From Deinandra increscens subsp. villosa (lineage: Eukaryota; Streptophyta; Magnoliopsida; Asterales; Asteraceae), in contig JBCNJP010000010.1 of the NCBI GenBank assembly GCA_039602395.1, positions 97,147,462-97,211,461 of the forward strand: 64,000 bases of DNA, given 5' to 3'. The translations under genes and the position numbers were made by a program. This document shows, piece after piece, positions 34,825 through 46,095 of this stretch. How positions within the stretch are numbered: position 1 is the first letter of the stretch; each line of letters begins with the position of its first letter. A model generated the notes under the pieces. That model saw only the letters and a list, made by a program, of their open reading frames with translations. It did not search any database and was not told where the DNA came from.

Positions 34825-35330
34825 CTGGTAATAAAGGATGTCAAATCACAGGTATCGACAAGCTTTCCAACGGTGCAATAACATTCAACCGAGTTGAGTA
34901 TGTTAAGGAGTTGGAGTACAATTTGCTAAGTGTTTCCCAGATTTGTGACAAGTAGTTTACAACCGCTTTCATAGGGAATGAATGCTTAATCTTGAAACCC
35001 GGATCTTTTAAGATTCCTGATGAGTGGATAATGATGCGAGCTCCGAGAATGTTCAATCTATATGTTATGGACATAAGTTCTGCCAAAGCTACTATGGCTG
35101 GTCAATGTTTCATGTCTAAAGCTTTTGAAAGAGATTCCGTCTTTTGGCATCGACGCATGGGTCATATCAGTTACAGATAGATGAATGGACTGGTTAGAAA
35201 GGGTCTGGTTGAAGGAGTCCCGGATAAGCATTTTATATTCAATAACGTGTGTGTGAGCTGAAAAAAGGGGAAAAAAGAGAAAGTCTAATCCTTTGAAGAA
35301 GTATCATTCAATTGCTGTTTCGCTTGACAC
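34825..35330 (+). pseudogene. Copia D: protease end and GAG-pre-integrase domain
   Basis: Encodes, with several stops, the I-T-F-N-R-V-E-Y-V block that follows copia protease, L-L-S-V-S-Q-I, and the pre-integrase signature F-W-H-R-R-M-G-H-I (about 35142-35168). The K-K-G-K-K region at about 35260 is the normal entry to integrase, but the core with its catalytic acids is absent: the sequence jumps to reverse transcriptase near 35345. Confidence 0.8.
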
Positions 35331-35339
35331 TTAGTTGAC

Positions 35340-36766
35340 TTACCTGAAGGAAGTAAAGAGCCATGTGGTACCCGTTGGGTTTATAAATGCAAGCGTGACG
35401 ACCGAGGTGTCATTGTCCGAAACAAGGCTCGTTTGGTCGTCCAGGGGTTTTCTCAAGAAGAAGGTATCGACTTTATTGAGGTGTATGCGCCGGTTGGACG
35501 AATCGAAGAAATTCGGATTTTCTTAGTATTTGTGGCACACCAAGGATTTAAAGTATACTGGATGGATGTAAAGAGTGCTTTCTTGTATGGAAAAGTGAAG
35601 GAAGAGGTCTATGTAAAACAACCTCCGGGAATTTACGATCCTGATTATCCGGATAAAGTTTATAAGTTGGACAAAGTTCTATATGGTTTACATCAAGCTC
35701 CTTGAGCTTCGTATGAAACCTTGTCGACTTATCTACTTCAAAACGGATTTAAGCGTGGGTTGGTAGACTGCACATTTTTCTGCAAGAAAATGGGTGAAAA
35801 TTTGCTTTTGGTACAGATTTACGTCGATAACATCATATTTGGTAGCTCAAATGACAAGCTTTCGAAAGATTTTGAAGAGCTGATGCAAACTGGTTTTGAA
35901 ATGAGTTCAATGGGCGAAATGGCATTCTTCCTTGGTCTGCAAGTACAACAATCTGCAAAAGGAATTTTCATTCATCAGACCAAATACATGCACAATATTT
36001 TGACAAGATTCAAAATTGCCGATGTTCGTGTTCCGGGAACACCGATACAGGTTAATCATGGCCTCTCACCAGATGAGGAGGGTGAAGAAGTTGATGCAAC
36101 TCTTTACCGGGCCATGATTTGCTCCTTTAATGTATTTAACTGGACCTGATATCATGTTTGCTGTCTATTTGTGTGCCAGGTACCAGGCGAGTCCAAAGCT
36201 TTCACATCTAAATGCGATCAAAAGGATTTTTACTTATCTGAAGGGTAATACTGATATCGGGATCTGGTACCCTCATGATCATAAGTTTGAATTGTAAGCT
36301 TATTCAGATTCTGACTATGGCGGCTGCATGATAAACTTCAAATCTACAACAGCCGGGTGTCAGTTTTTTGGTGAAAGGCTGGTGTCGTGGTAGTGTAAGA
36401 AGCAGACGTCAGTAGCAACATCCACATAAGAAGCCGAGTATGTTTTGGGTGAAAGGCTGGTGTTGCTCTCAGGTTTTGTAGATACAACAACAGATGAGAG
36501 ACTACGTTTTGAATTTTCTTACTACTCCCATACACATAGACAATTCTGCTACAATTTGCATTACAAAAAAACCTGTACATCACTCTAAAACAAAGCATAT
36601 TGACATCCGTTATAACTTCATACGTGATTGTTACGAGAAACAGCTCATTGATTTGCAAAAGATTCACACATATTTTCAAAGAGCGGACATATTTACAAAG
36701 GCTTTTGATAAAACCCGCTTCAAATATCTTTTTGCAAATCAACGACAATCAAAAATCTCAAGCTGA
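35340..36766 (+). pseudogene. Copia D: reverse transcriptase and RNase H
   Basis: Reverse transcriptase starts in R-W-V-Y-K-C-K and continues 35433-35705 and 35721-36149 (V-Y-W-M-D-V-K-S-A-F-L, G-L-H-Q-A-P then a stop at 35704). The catalytic Y-V-D-D is changed to Y-V-D-N (about 35820-35831), which would abolish activity. RNase H follows with stops (Y-S-D-S-D-Y-G-G at about 36300) and the final H-S-K-T-K-H-I-D block near 36585. The frame ends at 36766. Confidence 0.85.
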
Positions 36767-38094
36767 GTAATTATCGGTTGATCATTTTTTTTTATTTTTG
36801 CTGCATTTTAGTTTTTCTTTGCTTTTATTCATTACAAAATCCAAAAGTATTGTTTTGTATTTTTGGGGGAGAACATCAGAAAAGCATTAAAAATTAAAAA
36901 ATGCCAAAATTAAAAAAAAATTGAAAAATGCCAAAATTATAAAGAATTATTAAAAAATTTTGAAAAATTATAATAAGAAATTTACCTGACCTAGCGAGAA
37001 GTGATATTACATCAGCATACGTCACTTGCTTGATAATTGTGATGTTACATCATGATGGATATTGTGTGACTTTGGCAATTAGAATCAGAAAACAGCAAAA
37101 ACAGAGTAAGAGATGTTCTAGTGTATGCATGTTTTCATTTTGAAAAAATTTAAACTTGCTTGATTTTCTTTATTTTCTCAAGTGATCGGCCTTTCTCTGC
37201 GTATCTTAAGATCTACCTGATTGGTGTTCACTTGAGGTTCTGCTTTATTTTCTTTGGTGTTTCGTATAATCCATCTGACTTTCTCTGCGTGTACGGAAGT
37301 ACCGACCTGATTCTCGTTGGGTTATACAATTTCTGCTTTATTTTCTATTTTTTGTTTTCCTAAACAACCGGACTTTCTTTGCGTGCTCACAAGGCCGACC
37401 TGATTGTTGTTTGTTTAGGATTCTGTGTTATTTATGCATGAAACACCATGAACGGTAAATCTTCGTTGAAAATTGGATTCTATGTAAAAATATAAAAATA
37501 TGAATAAGTCATGTTGCCAGTATTCCTGATTGTGTGGATTTTCACATTATCTATGCTCGATAAATCATACCGATAATATATCAAAAAGTTATGAAAGTTG
37601 ATTTGTCGAAGTTGAAATAAACTGAAAAGTTATATTTTCGGTCGACCTGGCTTGCATGCTGGTCAATTTTGAAATTGAAGTGTGTCTGATACGTATTGCC
37701 TGATAAGATCTCGGGCCTGGATCTTTCCCACAAAAAGTTTAAGTTATTCGTATTTCATTTCTGTTTGGTTAATTGTTCAATATATGAAAATTCAAAAAGA
37801 TTTTAGGCGTGTTTTAGCATAATCTTGTAAAAATTTAAAAAGATTTTGGTGTGTTTGAAAATTTTATAAAAATCAAAAAGATTTTGTTTCTGATTTTATT
37901 TTTGATCAACCGATGATGAAATTTATCAAAATTATGTCGGGACAAACCAAACGGTCTTGAACATCATCAAGCTCATCATGAATGATCAAAAGTTTATTGA
38001 AAAATTGTTAAATTTTTAAGCTTTTGGATCAATTTTATAAATATCGCAAAATTAAGGGTTAAAATTGAAAATTTTTGGAAGACGGAAGTGTGGA
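36767..38094 (+). other. Non-coding region after pol of element D
   Basis: Homologous to the 3' regions of A and A2: purine run GGGGGAGAA at about 36866, A-rich stretch, hairpin array, and the GATTTTAGGCGTGTTTTAGC block at about 37799. No gene is seen. Confidence 0.6.
37177..37419 (+). ncRNA. Array of three structured hairpins (copy 3)
   Basis: Unit 1: CTCAAGTGA 37177-37185 pairs with TCACTTGAG 37228-37236; inner ATC/GAT. Unit 2: GTATAATCCA 37264-37273 with TGGGTTATAC 37318-37327 (one G-U pair); inner GTAC/GTAC around GGAA. Unit 3: CCTAAACAA 37359-37367 with TTGTTTAGG 37411-37419; inner GCT/GGC with one G-U pair. The stems differ in sequence from copies 1 and 2 but remain paired; the core words between stems are retained. 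Confidence 0.7.
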
Positions 38095-38870
38095 TTCGGA
38101 TGAACCGAAGTACCACTTCGGGTGAGTTCGGTTTGATCCAAAGTGAAACGAAGTCTGTCCCAAAGTGTGACTTCGTATCACTTCTAATTGACACGAAGTG
38201 CCACTTCGGGTAACCGAAGTGAAAGGGGTATCTAAAGGGGAAACTTCAGTTCGGTTTCACTATTCTCATATACCACTTCGGCCCACTTCGTATAAACCCT
38301 AACCAAACCACATTCGTTTTCTCTCCAAAAATTCGATTTTAGTGTTTTTTAGACCGATTCGTGACTGAAATCAGGTAGGAAATCAGATTACGAGTATGGG
38401 GTTGTGTTGTGTTGTCATTTTCGCTATTTAATTGTTCAAATTTAGTAAAAAAAGGTCCAGTTCTTAGGTTTTCAAAGTTCAACTTTTCGAACACTTAGAG
38501 TGTATTTTAGATGTCAAAAATTGTACCATTATGATCGTCTGATCAATACGAGTCTAGGGTTACAAGGTTTTTGTCCAAAAATGACTGGATCGTGGTTATT
38601 GATCGAAGAAACCCCTCGGTTTCTGCATAGAACCGAAGTGGATGATCTTGAGCCGAAGTGGGACTTCGGATGCCACTTCGTGTAGTTTCGGTTCCAGTTC
38701 GGTCCACTTCGGACGTTGACCAAGTCAGTTCGGATGTTTGACCAAGTTGTTGTTGATTAATTCAGTTCGAAACCACTTCGGATCTAGTTCGGTCCAGTTC
38801 GTGTAAACCTTTTCAGTTCGGATCCAGTTCGGATCCAGTTCGTGTAAACCTAAACTTTTGACAAAAAGTT
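38095..38870. repeat. Array of CCACTTCGG and CAGTTCGGAT words in element D
   Basis: Repeated CACTTCGG, CCGAAGTG, CAGTTCGGATC and CAGTTCGTGTAAACC words in two clusters (38095-38290 and 38630-38860). The same words are in the LTR of D (45030-45100: CGAACTGACACGAACTGG, CCAGTTCGGG). Between the clusters is a gene-like leader with ATAAACCCTAACC (about 38300) and a possible donor CAG|GTAGG (about 38373). Confidence 0.75.
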
Positions 38871-41294
38871 AATCGTTTACGCATTTGGATAATAATTAGC
38901 AAATTTGGTGAACGTTTTTTATTATAACATTGAATTTAATGAATATTTCATTTAATGTGTTTTCCAAAATAGCGGACGATTTGAAAGTTGGTGATAGACA
39001 CAATCTTTGTGCTCATCTCGGAGTCAGCAGATCGAAAGTAGTTAAATTTTGTGGAACTGGAATCTTCGATTTTCTAAGACGATCAAGGATTCACTATCCA
39101 ATTACTGAAGATTGTGATCCTTATCGTGACATTCTTACCGAATTTTGGACTTCTGCATGTACAATCACTGATGATCCCATCCGTATATCTGGCATAGTTC
39201 AGAACACAACCGTAGAGTTTACTGAAGCTGATGTCAAACGAGTACTGAAGTTTGATGGTGATGATTTGAAGGCTCCGTTGGAATTTGATAAAGCTGATAA
39301 TGTGGCATTACTGAAAAGGATTTGGTATGTTGAAGATCCAAACAAAGATTGGGTGTCGAAGTCTGAATTTTGTGTCCCGTACAAATTTCTGATTCATGTG
39401 CTACTACATTGCTTGGGGAACATAATTTCAGGACATCATGAAATAGGTCCAATGATGTTGTCTATGATGAATGCACTGATTCTTAACCATCCTTCCAATT
39501 TTGCTGGTCTGATATTTCATTATATGAGAGATAATCTGGCGGTCAGACACAAGAGGGTGTTATTATATCCAAGATTTACTCAAATGATCTTGAATGACTT
39601 GTATCCACAACTAGTCAAGACTGCAACTGAGAAGATGGTCTTGAAGCATATGAGTGAAGCAAGTGTGGGTACACTAACAACTTATCAAAAGAAGAAGCCA
39701 AATGAACATCCACAGATGAAAAGACTGATTAGTCACTTGGCGAATGCTAATTATGTAGCTCCAGCCAATGGTGCACCGCGTCATGCGGAAGGTAGTTCCG
39801 ATGAAGAAATGGATTATTCATGGTTGGAGGAGAGATACCAATAACAATAATAACAACCGAAATAGAAGAAACAAAGGAGACAACGAACACAGATACCCCC
39901 AGTTGTAACTAAGCCTGCTGTAACTGAGCCAGCAGTCACTGAACCTGTTGTTTCAGCATCTGAGGTTCAAGCGAATGTGAATGTATCTGACCCTGTTGCG
40001 GTAAATACTTTGATTGATGAAGATGAGACTGATGATGAGCTAGATGATGAGGACATGGAGGTTAATTCTGAAGATAATTCTGACACCAACAAGCCTATAG
40101 CGTTGATTTCTGTGGGAACTCAACAGATACCGGTCAAGAAAGGTAGCAAAGAACACCTTGATTACCGGACCAGAATGAACAATAGTAATGGTCGCTATAT
40201 TGGTCGTGTTTATGAAGACAAAGCTCCATCTGATACTGATGAAGACTACAACCCTGATGTTGATGCCTAAAAAGGCAAGGGTAAACAACCTGTTATATCC
40301 TCTTCTGCACAGAAACCATCAAAGAGGAGGAAGACAGTTTCCACTGGTGGTAGAGAGCGTCCAAAGGTGCTTAAACGTACTAAAATTTTAAAATGACGTG
40401 CCAACAGTGAGACTTCATCTGGTGGTCCAATCATGACTCCACCTCCATTGAGTTCTACACCAGCTGCTCCAGTTGCATCATCTGTTTCAATGGAGATAGT
40501 AATTTCATCGTTGAATTAGTCAGGTGTATTGAGGAGGTATCTTAGATCGACATTTGTATCGACAAGCACAACACCTTCAGCAAGTGTTGGTGCTTAATAT
40601 GTTAATCAACAACTGGGAACCTAATTTGTTCCAGTTTCTTTAACAACCACAACTCCAGCTTCAACATACTTTAACATCAATGTTTCTCAGGGTTTAATTT
40701 CTTATTCTCAGCTTGATATCTTCATAGCATGCTCACAGAATGCCTAAACCAATTCGCTGAGTTAAAGGCTAAAGATGAAGAGCAGACAAAGTTGATTGAG
40801 GAGCTGAAAGCCAAAGATGAATCTCAATTCAAACAGATAGGTGAATTGAAAAGAAATAATTAACAACTGAGAAGTAGCAATGAGGCAAAGACTTAAGAGA
40901 TCATGAAGTTGAAAATGGCAAGTTCTTCCCAAGAAGCATAATAATCACAGATGAATGAGCAAATCAAATTTCTGCTTAGCAAATTTGCTGCTCAGAGGGA
41001 GTTGGGATGCAAGGATGATGTGCTCCGATACTTAAATGATAATCCGGATAATGATGATCCCGAAGGTGCAAATGGTGGAGGTTCAGACCCAACAGGAACA
41101 TCTGGTTCGGGTGCTGATACTTCAGCATGTAAGGGGGAGTCAGATTCGAGTGATGCTATACCAATATCATCCATCCCGTCAAACCAAGCTGCCAGAAGTT
41201 TTCATGAGATCGACACAATCTTAGAAGATGGGGAGTTTGTCTGTGAACTTACCCAAGAACAAATACAAGCCGTATTTAATCTCAATGACGAAGA

Positions 41295-43889
41295 TGTCAC
41301 ACCCCCAAATAACCACTAACGGAGTTTATACCGTTAAGGGGTGCGGCTAGACCAGGATCCACAACCATTAGTTACAAATACTAAATGAATCAAAGTTAGT
41401 TCAAAAATCAGTTATAAAGTAAAGTCTCAAAAACAAACGCAGCGGAATAAAATATTGTCTTAGCACTAACCACGTGCTTTACAAATTCTTTGTTTAAAAT
41501 TCTCAATTAAGTTTAACAGAAATAAAATGGTCTTCACGTGCCATGCCAACCCGCTCCGGATACTCCTTAGCGATCTGCAAAAGTTTAAACCACGCAAGTG
41601 TCAACCTAACGGTTGGTGAGTTCACAGTGGGCTTGTCATGCATTGGCCCGGTCTCATAATCATAATTTGTATCAAGGTATACTTACATAGTATTCGTTTG
41701 TGAAAAGCAATGCTAAATGTTATGTCTTAGTTTATAAAGGAATTGTCTGTGACCTACGTCATCGGGTATGAACTAGTTTTGTAAAGTTAAAGTGCTCAAC
41801 CGATATCGCGGGTAGCTAATCCGTTGTTCCATGCACTAAGGAAGTTTGCACCAAAGCTGACTATAATTTATTGTAGTGGCCGTGCCATCTAGTACTGCGG
41901 ACCTACGTCATCGCGGTTTTGCCTCCCCCGTGTCCTCTCGGGATCACGGTCAAATAGGCTGATATTGTACCTCCGTGCACTCCCCGTGCCACGGGGCGGA
42001 GTTTGTCAAACTCCAGTAGATCTACCCAACATCCCCTCGCTTTACAATTAATGGTACAATTAGTTGAGGACTTTTAAGTTTTCAAGGCATCCTTAGAAAT
42101 CATGTGATATCATGTGGTTTAGACTTTAACCTATACTAGCCATATTAAAACGGTTTACCGGATTCTCATGAATCTCAAAAGTGTTTTCAGTTTCGTTTTA
42201 GAAATCGTTGTTTTGGTAATTCGCAAGTGCTTCCCATAAAGCACTTCAAGTTCATCAAGTGGGTGCCGAGCACTCCAAGTTTTCAAGTTTATCAGGGAGG
42301 TGCCTAGCACTCTCGAGTTTGTCAGCATTGTTTTACTTTTAGTTATTCGGTGTGACCCAAACGGGTTCACGGTAATTGGGTTAGTGACACTCACCTTTGG
42401 TTGCACTGCTACACTTGCTTTAATATCCAAGTTTGCTTAACGAAGACCTATGAACACGTTTAGGTCTTAAGTATTAGTTTTGTGTCTAATCTTTGCTTAA
42501 CGTCACTATGGCCCATAACATAGCACGTTGGAACTATGACTCGACATACAGACACACGACACCGATGGTTGATCATAAATAAGGGTTCACATATATCAGA
42601 AATCAAAGCATGTATCATCATGGCATAATCATGTAAGTCATGGCATAACATTCAAGCAAATTGTACAAGTTTGGATTCTGGTCTCAGTTTCGCTAGCAGT
42701 TTCGCTAGTCAGTTTCGCTGTGTGCACGGGCAGCACTTTCGCTAGGCAATACCCGATGACACAGTTTCGCTAGGCTAGTTTCGCTCGAAACTGTTGGCAC
42801 AGTTTCGCTAGCCTAGTTTCGCCCGAAACTGGTTTGAACTTTCGTTCAGGGAATTTCGCTCGGTAGATTCGCTCGAGCTGGTCTGGTTGGTTTACCCGGC
42901 GACACTGCAGTTTCGCTGCATAGTGTCGCTGGAAGGAGATATACATAGTTTCGCTACATAGTTTCGCCCAGAGAACAGTACAGTTTCGCTGGACGCGAAA
43001 AACACATAAATCAGCCCTAAAATCAATCTAACAGCTTCCATATTACATGCAATTCATTATCTAGCATACATAACCATTTTCCAACATAAATCAGTAAGCT
43101 TTAACACCTAAAACATGGGTTTGTATCATCAAATCACCAAAATGCATTTAAAACCCTAAAATGACTAAAATGGCACAAATCTTTATCATGGATCAGTTTT
43201 ACACGTAAAGTTATCAACTTTATGGTAGATCTAGCATTCCTAAGCATTCCTACAGAAGATCTAATGATATCATGAGGGTTTAAGCATGCTTTATGAAGAA
43301 ATACATAGAAAACACATAAAAATGGCATAAAGGAAGGTTTTGGGACTCACGATTCGATCAGGGAATCGAATGGATGTTGTCTTGGGGCTGAGATCTTGGT
43401 TTCTCTTGTTGGTTTTCGGCTCACCAGATTTCCAGAGAAGACTGTGTGTGTTTTTGGTGTAAATGAGGCAAATAGGAGAACTAGGGTTTATTATGATTAT
43501 TTATATCAGGGGCTAGTTTCGCTGGCAGTTTCGCTGGCCAGGCGAAACTAGCTCTGATCACGTGTTAACTGATTAACTTAGCTGGCTACCGGGCGACACT
43601 ACAGTTTCGCCCAGCAGTTTCGCTGACTGCACAATCTTAGACAATTTTCACATAATCAAGGAATTACAATTTGTCATGTTGTTCATAATATTAAATCATG
43701 CGTTTAAATCACATTGCACATAATGACAACAATAAATGAACACATAGCACATATGGGCGGGTTCGGTGATCAACCAAAGGACGTGGACGTATTCGGCCTA
43801 GTTAAGCATTAGTTACTAAGTTAATACTTATAACGTAACTAACAGAGTTTGTCTAACGGAAGTTAACCTTGGAATTCTCGGGTGTCACA
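41295..43889 (+). repeat. Solo LTR, 2.6 kb, with target duplication GAAGA
   Basis: Begins TGTCACACCCCC and ends TTCTCGGGTGTCACA, flanked by GAAGA at 41290-41294 and 43890-43894. Removing it restores the reading of the element D extra ORF. The size, ends and lack of genes fit a solo LTR left after recombination between the two LTRs of a large gypsy element. It contains an AGTTTCGCT word array (42690-43000), more of these words near 43515-43630 close to a TATA-like TTTATATCAG (43499), and no coding region. Confidence 0.88.
42690..43000. repeat. Degenerate AGTTTCGCT array inside the solo LTR
   Basis: About 20 copies of AGTTTCGCT(A/C)G and close variants (AGTTTCGCCCG, ATTTCGCTCGG) in one direction, 2-25 bases apart. 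Inverted copies (GGCGAAACTAGC) occur at about 43540, next to forward copies, forming a possible hairpin. Confidence 0.85.
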
Positions 43890-44950
43890 GAAGAGATGAA
43901 GAAAGCTGCCGAAGCTGAGCCTGAATCATACGAATCGTCAAAGACTTCAGATTCAGACGATATATTTGATGAAGTTGAGGTTGAAGACATAATTAAAGAA
44001 GAGTATCCAGATTTGTACTTAAATTTCAACAACAACCCAGATGATGATGAGTTTGAAGTTTTTCCAAAAGAGAGAGGTGATGAAGTTGAGGTAAAATTAA
44101 AGAGAAAAGAGGCTGAGATGCCAGATGACCCAATTGTTAAAGAGGCCAAGGAATAGAAAAACGAAAAGACTATGATGATTACATGAAAACCTTTCATGCA
44201 ACCTATGTTCCTCCACAAAAACCGATCAAGCAAAGAAGGCATGTTAGATTCAAAGGTCAGGCTTCAGGTGCAATAATCAGCTGGATGTATGATGATGGGC
44301 TAGATTGTTATGGAATCAAATGACAGTTTGGTATCCAATATTTGAAGCATGCTCTGGATTTCAACACATTGCCAGTTTGGGATGTTCGTGAGCTTACAAG
44401 AAAACCATTCCATAACTATGGTGGTGGATGGAAAGGTCCCTATTTCAAGAGACTGGTGGAAAAAGAATGTCAAAATGTTTTCCAGTTTCTGAGTCCATAA
44501 AAGCCGAAGAGAGGAAAACATCCAACTAAGAAACATCTGATCACCGACAAAGCTTTGATTGTTCTGAAGTTTAAGAGAAAGCCTCATGTGATGAAAAAGA
44601 TACCGTTGAAGAAGATGGAATTAGACTTTATCAAGAATCTTCGCTGGTGGTATTATGATGAGAAGACCAGTGAAGCTGTGATTGCGGTTGAAGAAGACAA
44701 CAAGGTGGTTTGAGTGTTTGATCCGATGTGGTTCATAAACTTGTCAAGGGCTGATATAGACGAATTGCATCATAGCCGGATTTTGTTTCATCCAGACTAT
44801 ATGGAATAGGCATTACAATTTCAGAACGTGATCCGGATATGTTTTGCTTTTAATATTTATGCTAGAAGGTATCATGAGAAGACATGGACCGAGATGGGAG
44901 CTAAAGCTTAAAGGTGAAAGAAACTTACCAACATTTGCCAAGGGGGAATT

Positions 44951-45307
44951 TGTTAGAACATGAAATGGTAAGATGCTGGTTCAGAACGTTGAAAAAGTTA
45001 GAAGAAAATAAGATTCTACAAGGGCAAGCCGAACTAACCCGAACTGACACGAACTGGCAACCGAAGTGCCAGTTCGGGTAACAGTCAGTTCGGATGGTCG
45101 TGGTTTAGTATAAATAGGTTTTGCTATGTAGAATTTTCTTAAGAGTTTTGCTATGTGTGTGTGTTTAAGTGTGTAATTATCAGAGAGCTTTGAGTTCTTC
45201 TGTAATCCCGGTTTGTCCATTTTAATAGAAGAATTGAGTTTTATTTACATCGTGTGATTTGTATTCGTGATCAAATGGCTTAAGACTAAGCGCGATCCTC
45301 CTGTTAC
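44951..45307 (+). repeat. 3' LTR of element D
   Basis: TGTTAGAACATGAAATGG...ATCCTCCTGTTAC, about 357 bp, right after the purine tract AGGGGGAATT; the final CA is altered or the end lies a base further. TATAAATA at 45109-45116. U3 just upstream holds CGAACTG/CCAGTTCGGG inverted words. Confidence 0.8.
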
Positions 45308-46095
45308 GCTCACTTTCGTAGGATAACTTAATGATGCTATGTGTAAGGAATCATTAGCTCTACGTAAATCTTGCATGTTAGGGTGTTACAGTACTAGTTG
45401 TGATGATGGTGATATAAAGTCACGAACTTTGCTTAGATCCATGCATGATATGTGATAAGTGTTATCATGATTATTAGATAAGTATGTGTTATGATAAGTA
45501 TTTGATATAAAATATGTTTTGGGTGAAAATATATATGCTCCATGAAATGAATATTCGTGAGAATAATTACTATGTATGCATGTAATCCGAGCACTCGTCG
45601 CATGATCGCATGTTATGTTAAGTTTTAGTGTGTGTGCAAACCCAAACGCTTATTATGTAATAAGAAAATGATTGCTACATGGTTTCTGACCATTATGCAT
45701 GAATTATATTAGTGTGTAAATATTATTTATGCATGAAACTTTTGTATTTGTTACATGGTTGTACGTTATGTGGTGTATATGAATCATAATAAATACGTAC
45801 GTTTACCATTAAATAAAAATCACCAGTTATCAAGTCAACTTGGTCATAGTGTCACTTTGTTTCCTTGAATTCATTTGTCCTATTTGTTCGTTAAGATAAT
45901 GTTCGGGGTTAACCGTCTCAGTTTCGTGGTGTCATTCTTTCGTTCACAACTCTATATTAGGTGAGTATTCGTAGCCCATTTTCTTTTATTGTTTCGGGGT
46001 GTAACATGTACGCTAGATCAATCTCAAATTCGTTATTCATGATTCTAAAACTACATGCGAATTCTATGATTGTTATGCGTGTTCTAGTATGTTAG
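45308..46095 (-). repeat. Fragment of a long LTR (copy 4)
   Basis: Related to copy 2: GTGAGTATTCGTAGCCC and GGGGTGTAACATGTACG (45960-46015) match 25500-25555. Orientation is as copy 2 (minus). It is cut on the right by the copia F LTR. No gene. Confidence 0.5.

Larger units (their letters stand above)
38930..44909 (+). pseudogene. Extra ORF of element D (interrupted by a solo LTR)
   Basis: 38930-39841 is an open 304-codon N-terminal domain (E-F-W-T-S-A, P-R-F-T-Q-M-I-L blocks) resembling that of the element B extra ORF. Next come acidic and Ser/Thr-rich pieces (39977-40270), a coiled stretch (about 40760-40930), and 40951-41294 up to the solo LTR. After it, 43895-44156 continues the same reading (D-E-E-M-K-K join across GAAGA), then the C-terminal domain to about 44909. 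At least ten in-frame stops, most at positions where Gln (CAA/CAG) or Arg (CGA) would fit. Function unknown. The shared domains in B and D suggest an accessory ORF of this copia group. Confidence 0.65.
34818..45307 (+). mobile_element. Ty1/copia element D with an extra 3' ORF (5' end lost, integrase deleted)
   Basis: Order: end of protease and pre-integrase, reverse transcriptase, RNase H, three-hairpin array, word array, extra ORF, polypurine tract (CCAAGGGGGAATT), LTR 44951-45307. The integrase core is missing between about 35330 and 35345. The 5' LTR and gag are not in the window; the left edge meets the LTR of element C. A 2.6-kb solo LTR interrupts the extra ORF. Coding parts are full of stops, so the element is old and dead. 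Confidence 0.85.

Noticed and set aside
44156..44587. Minus-strand frame 44300-44587 as a gene
   Set aside because: It is the shadow of the C-terminal domain of the element D extra ORF on the plus strand.
34458..45307. LTRs at 34458-34817 and 44951-45307 as a pair of one element
   Set aside because: They are in opposite orientation, start with different sequences (TGTTGATTCC and TGTTAGAACA) and have different U3 words.
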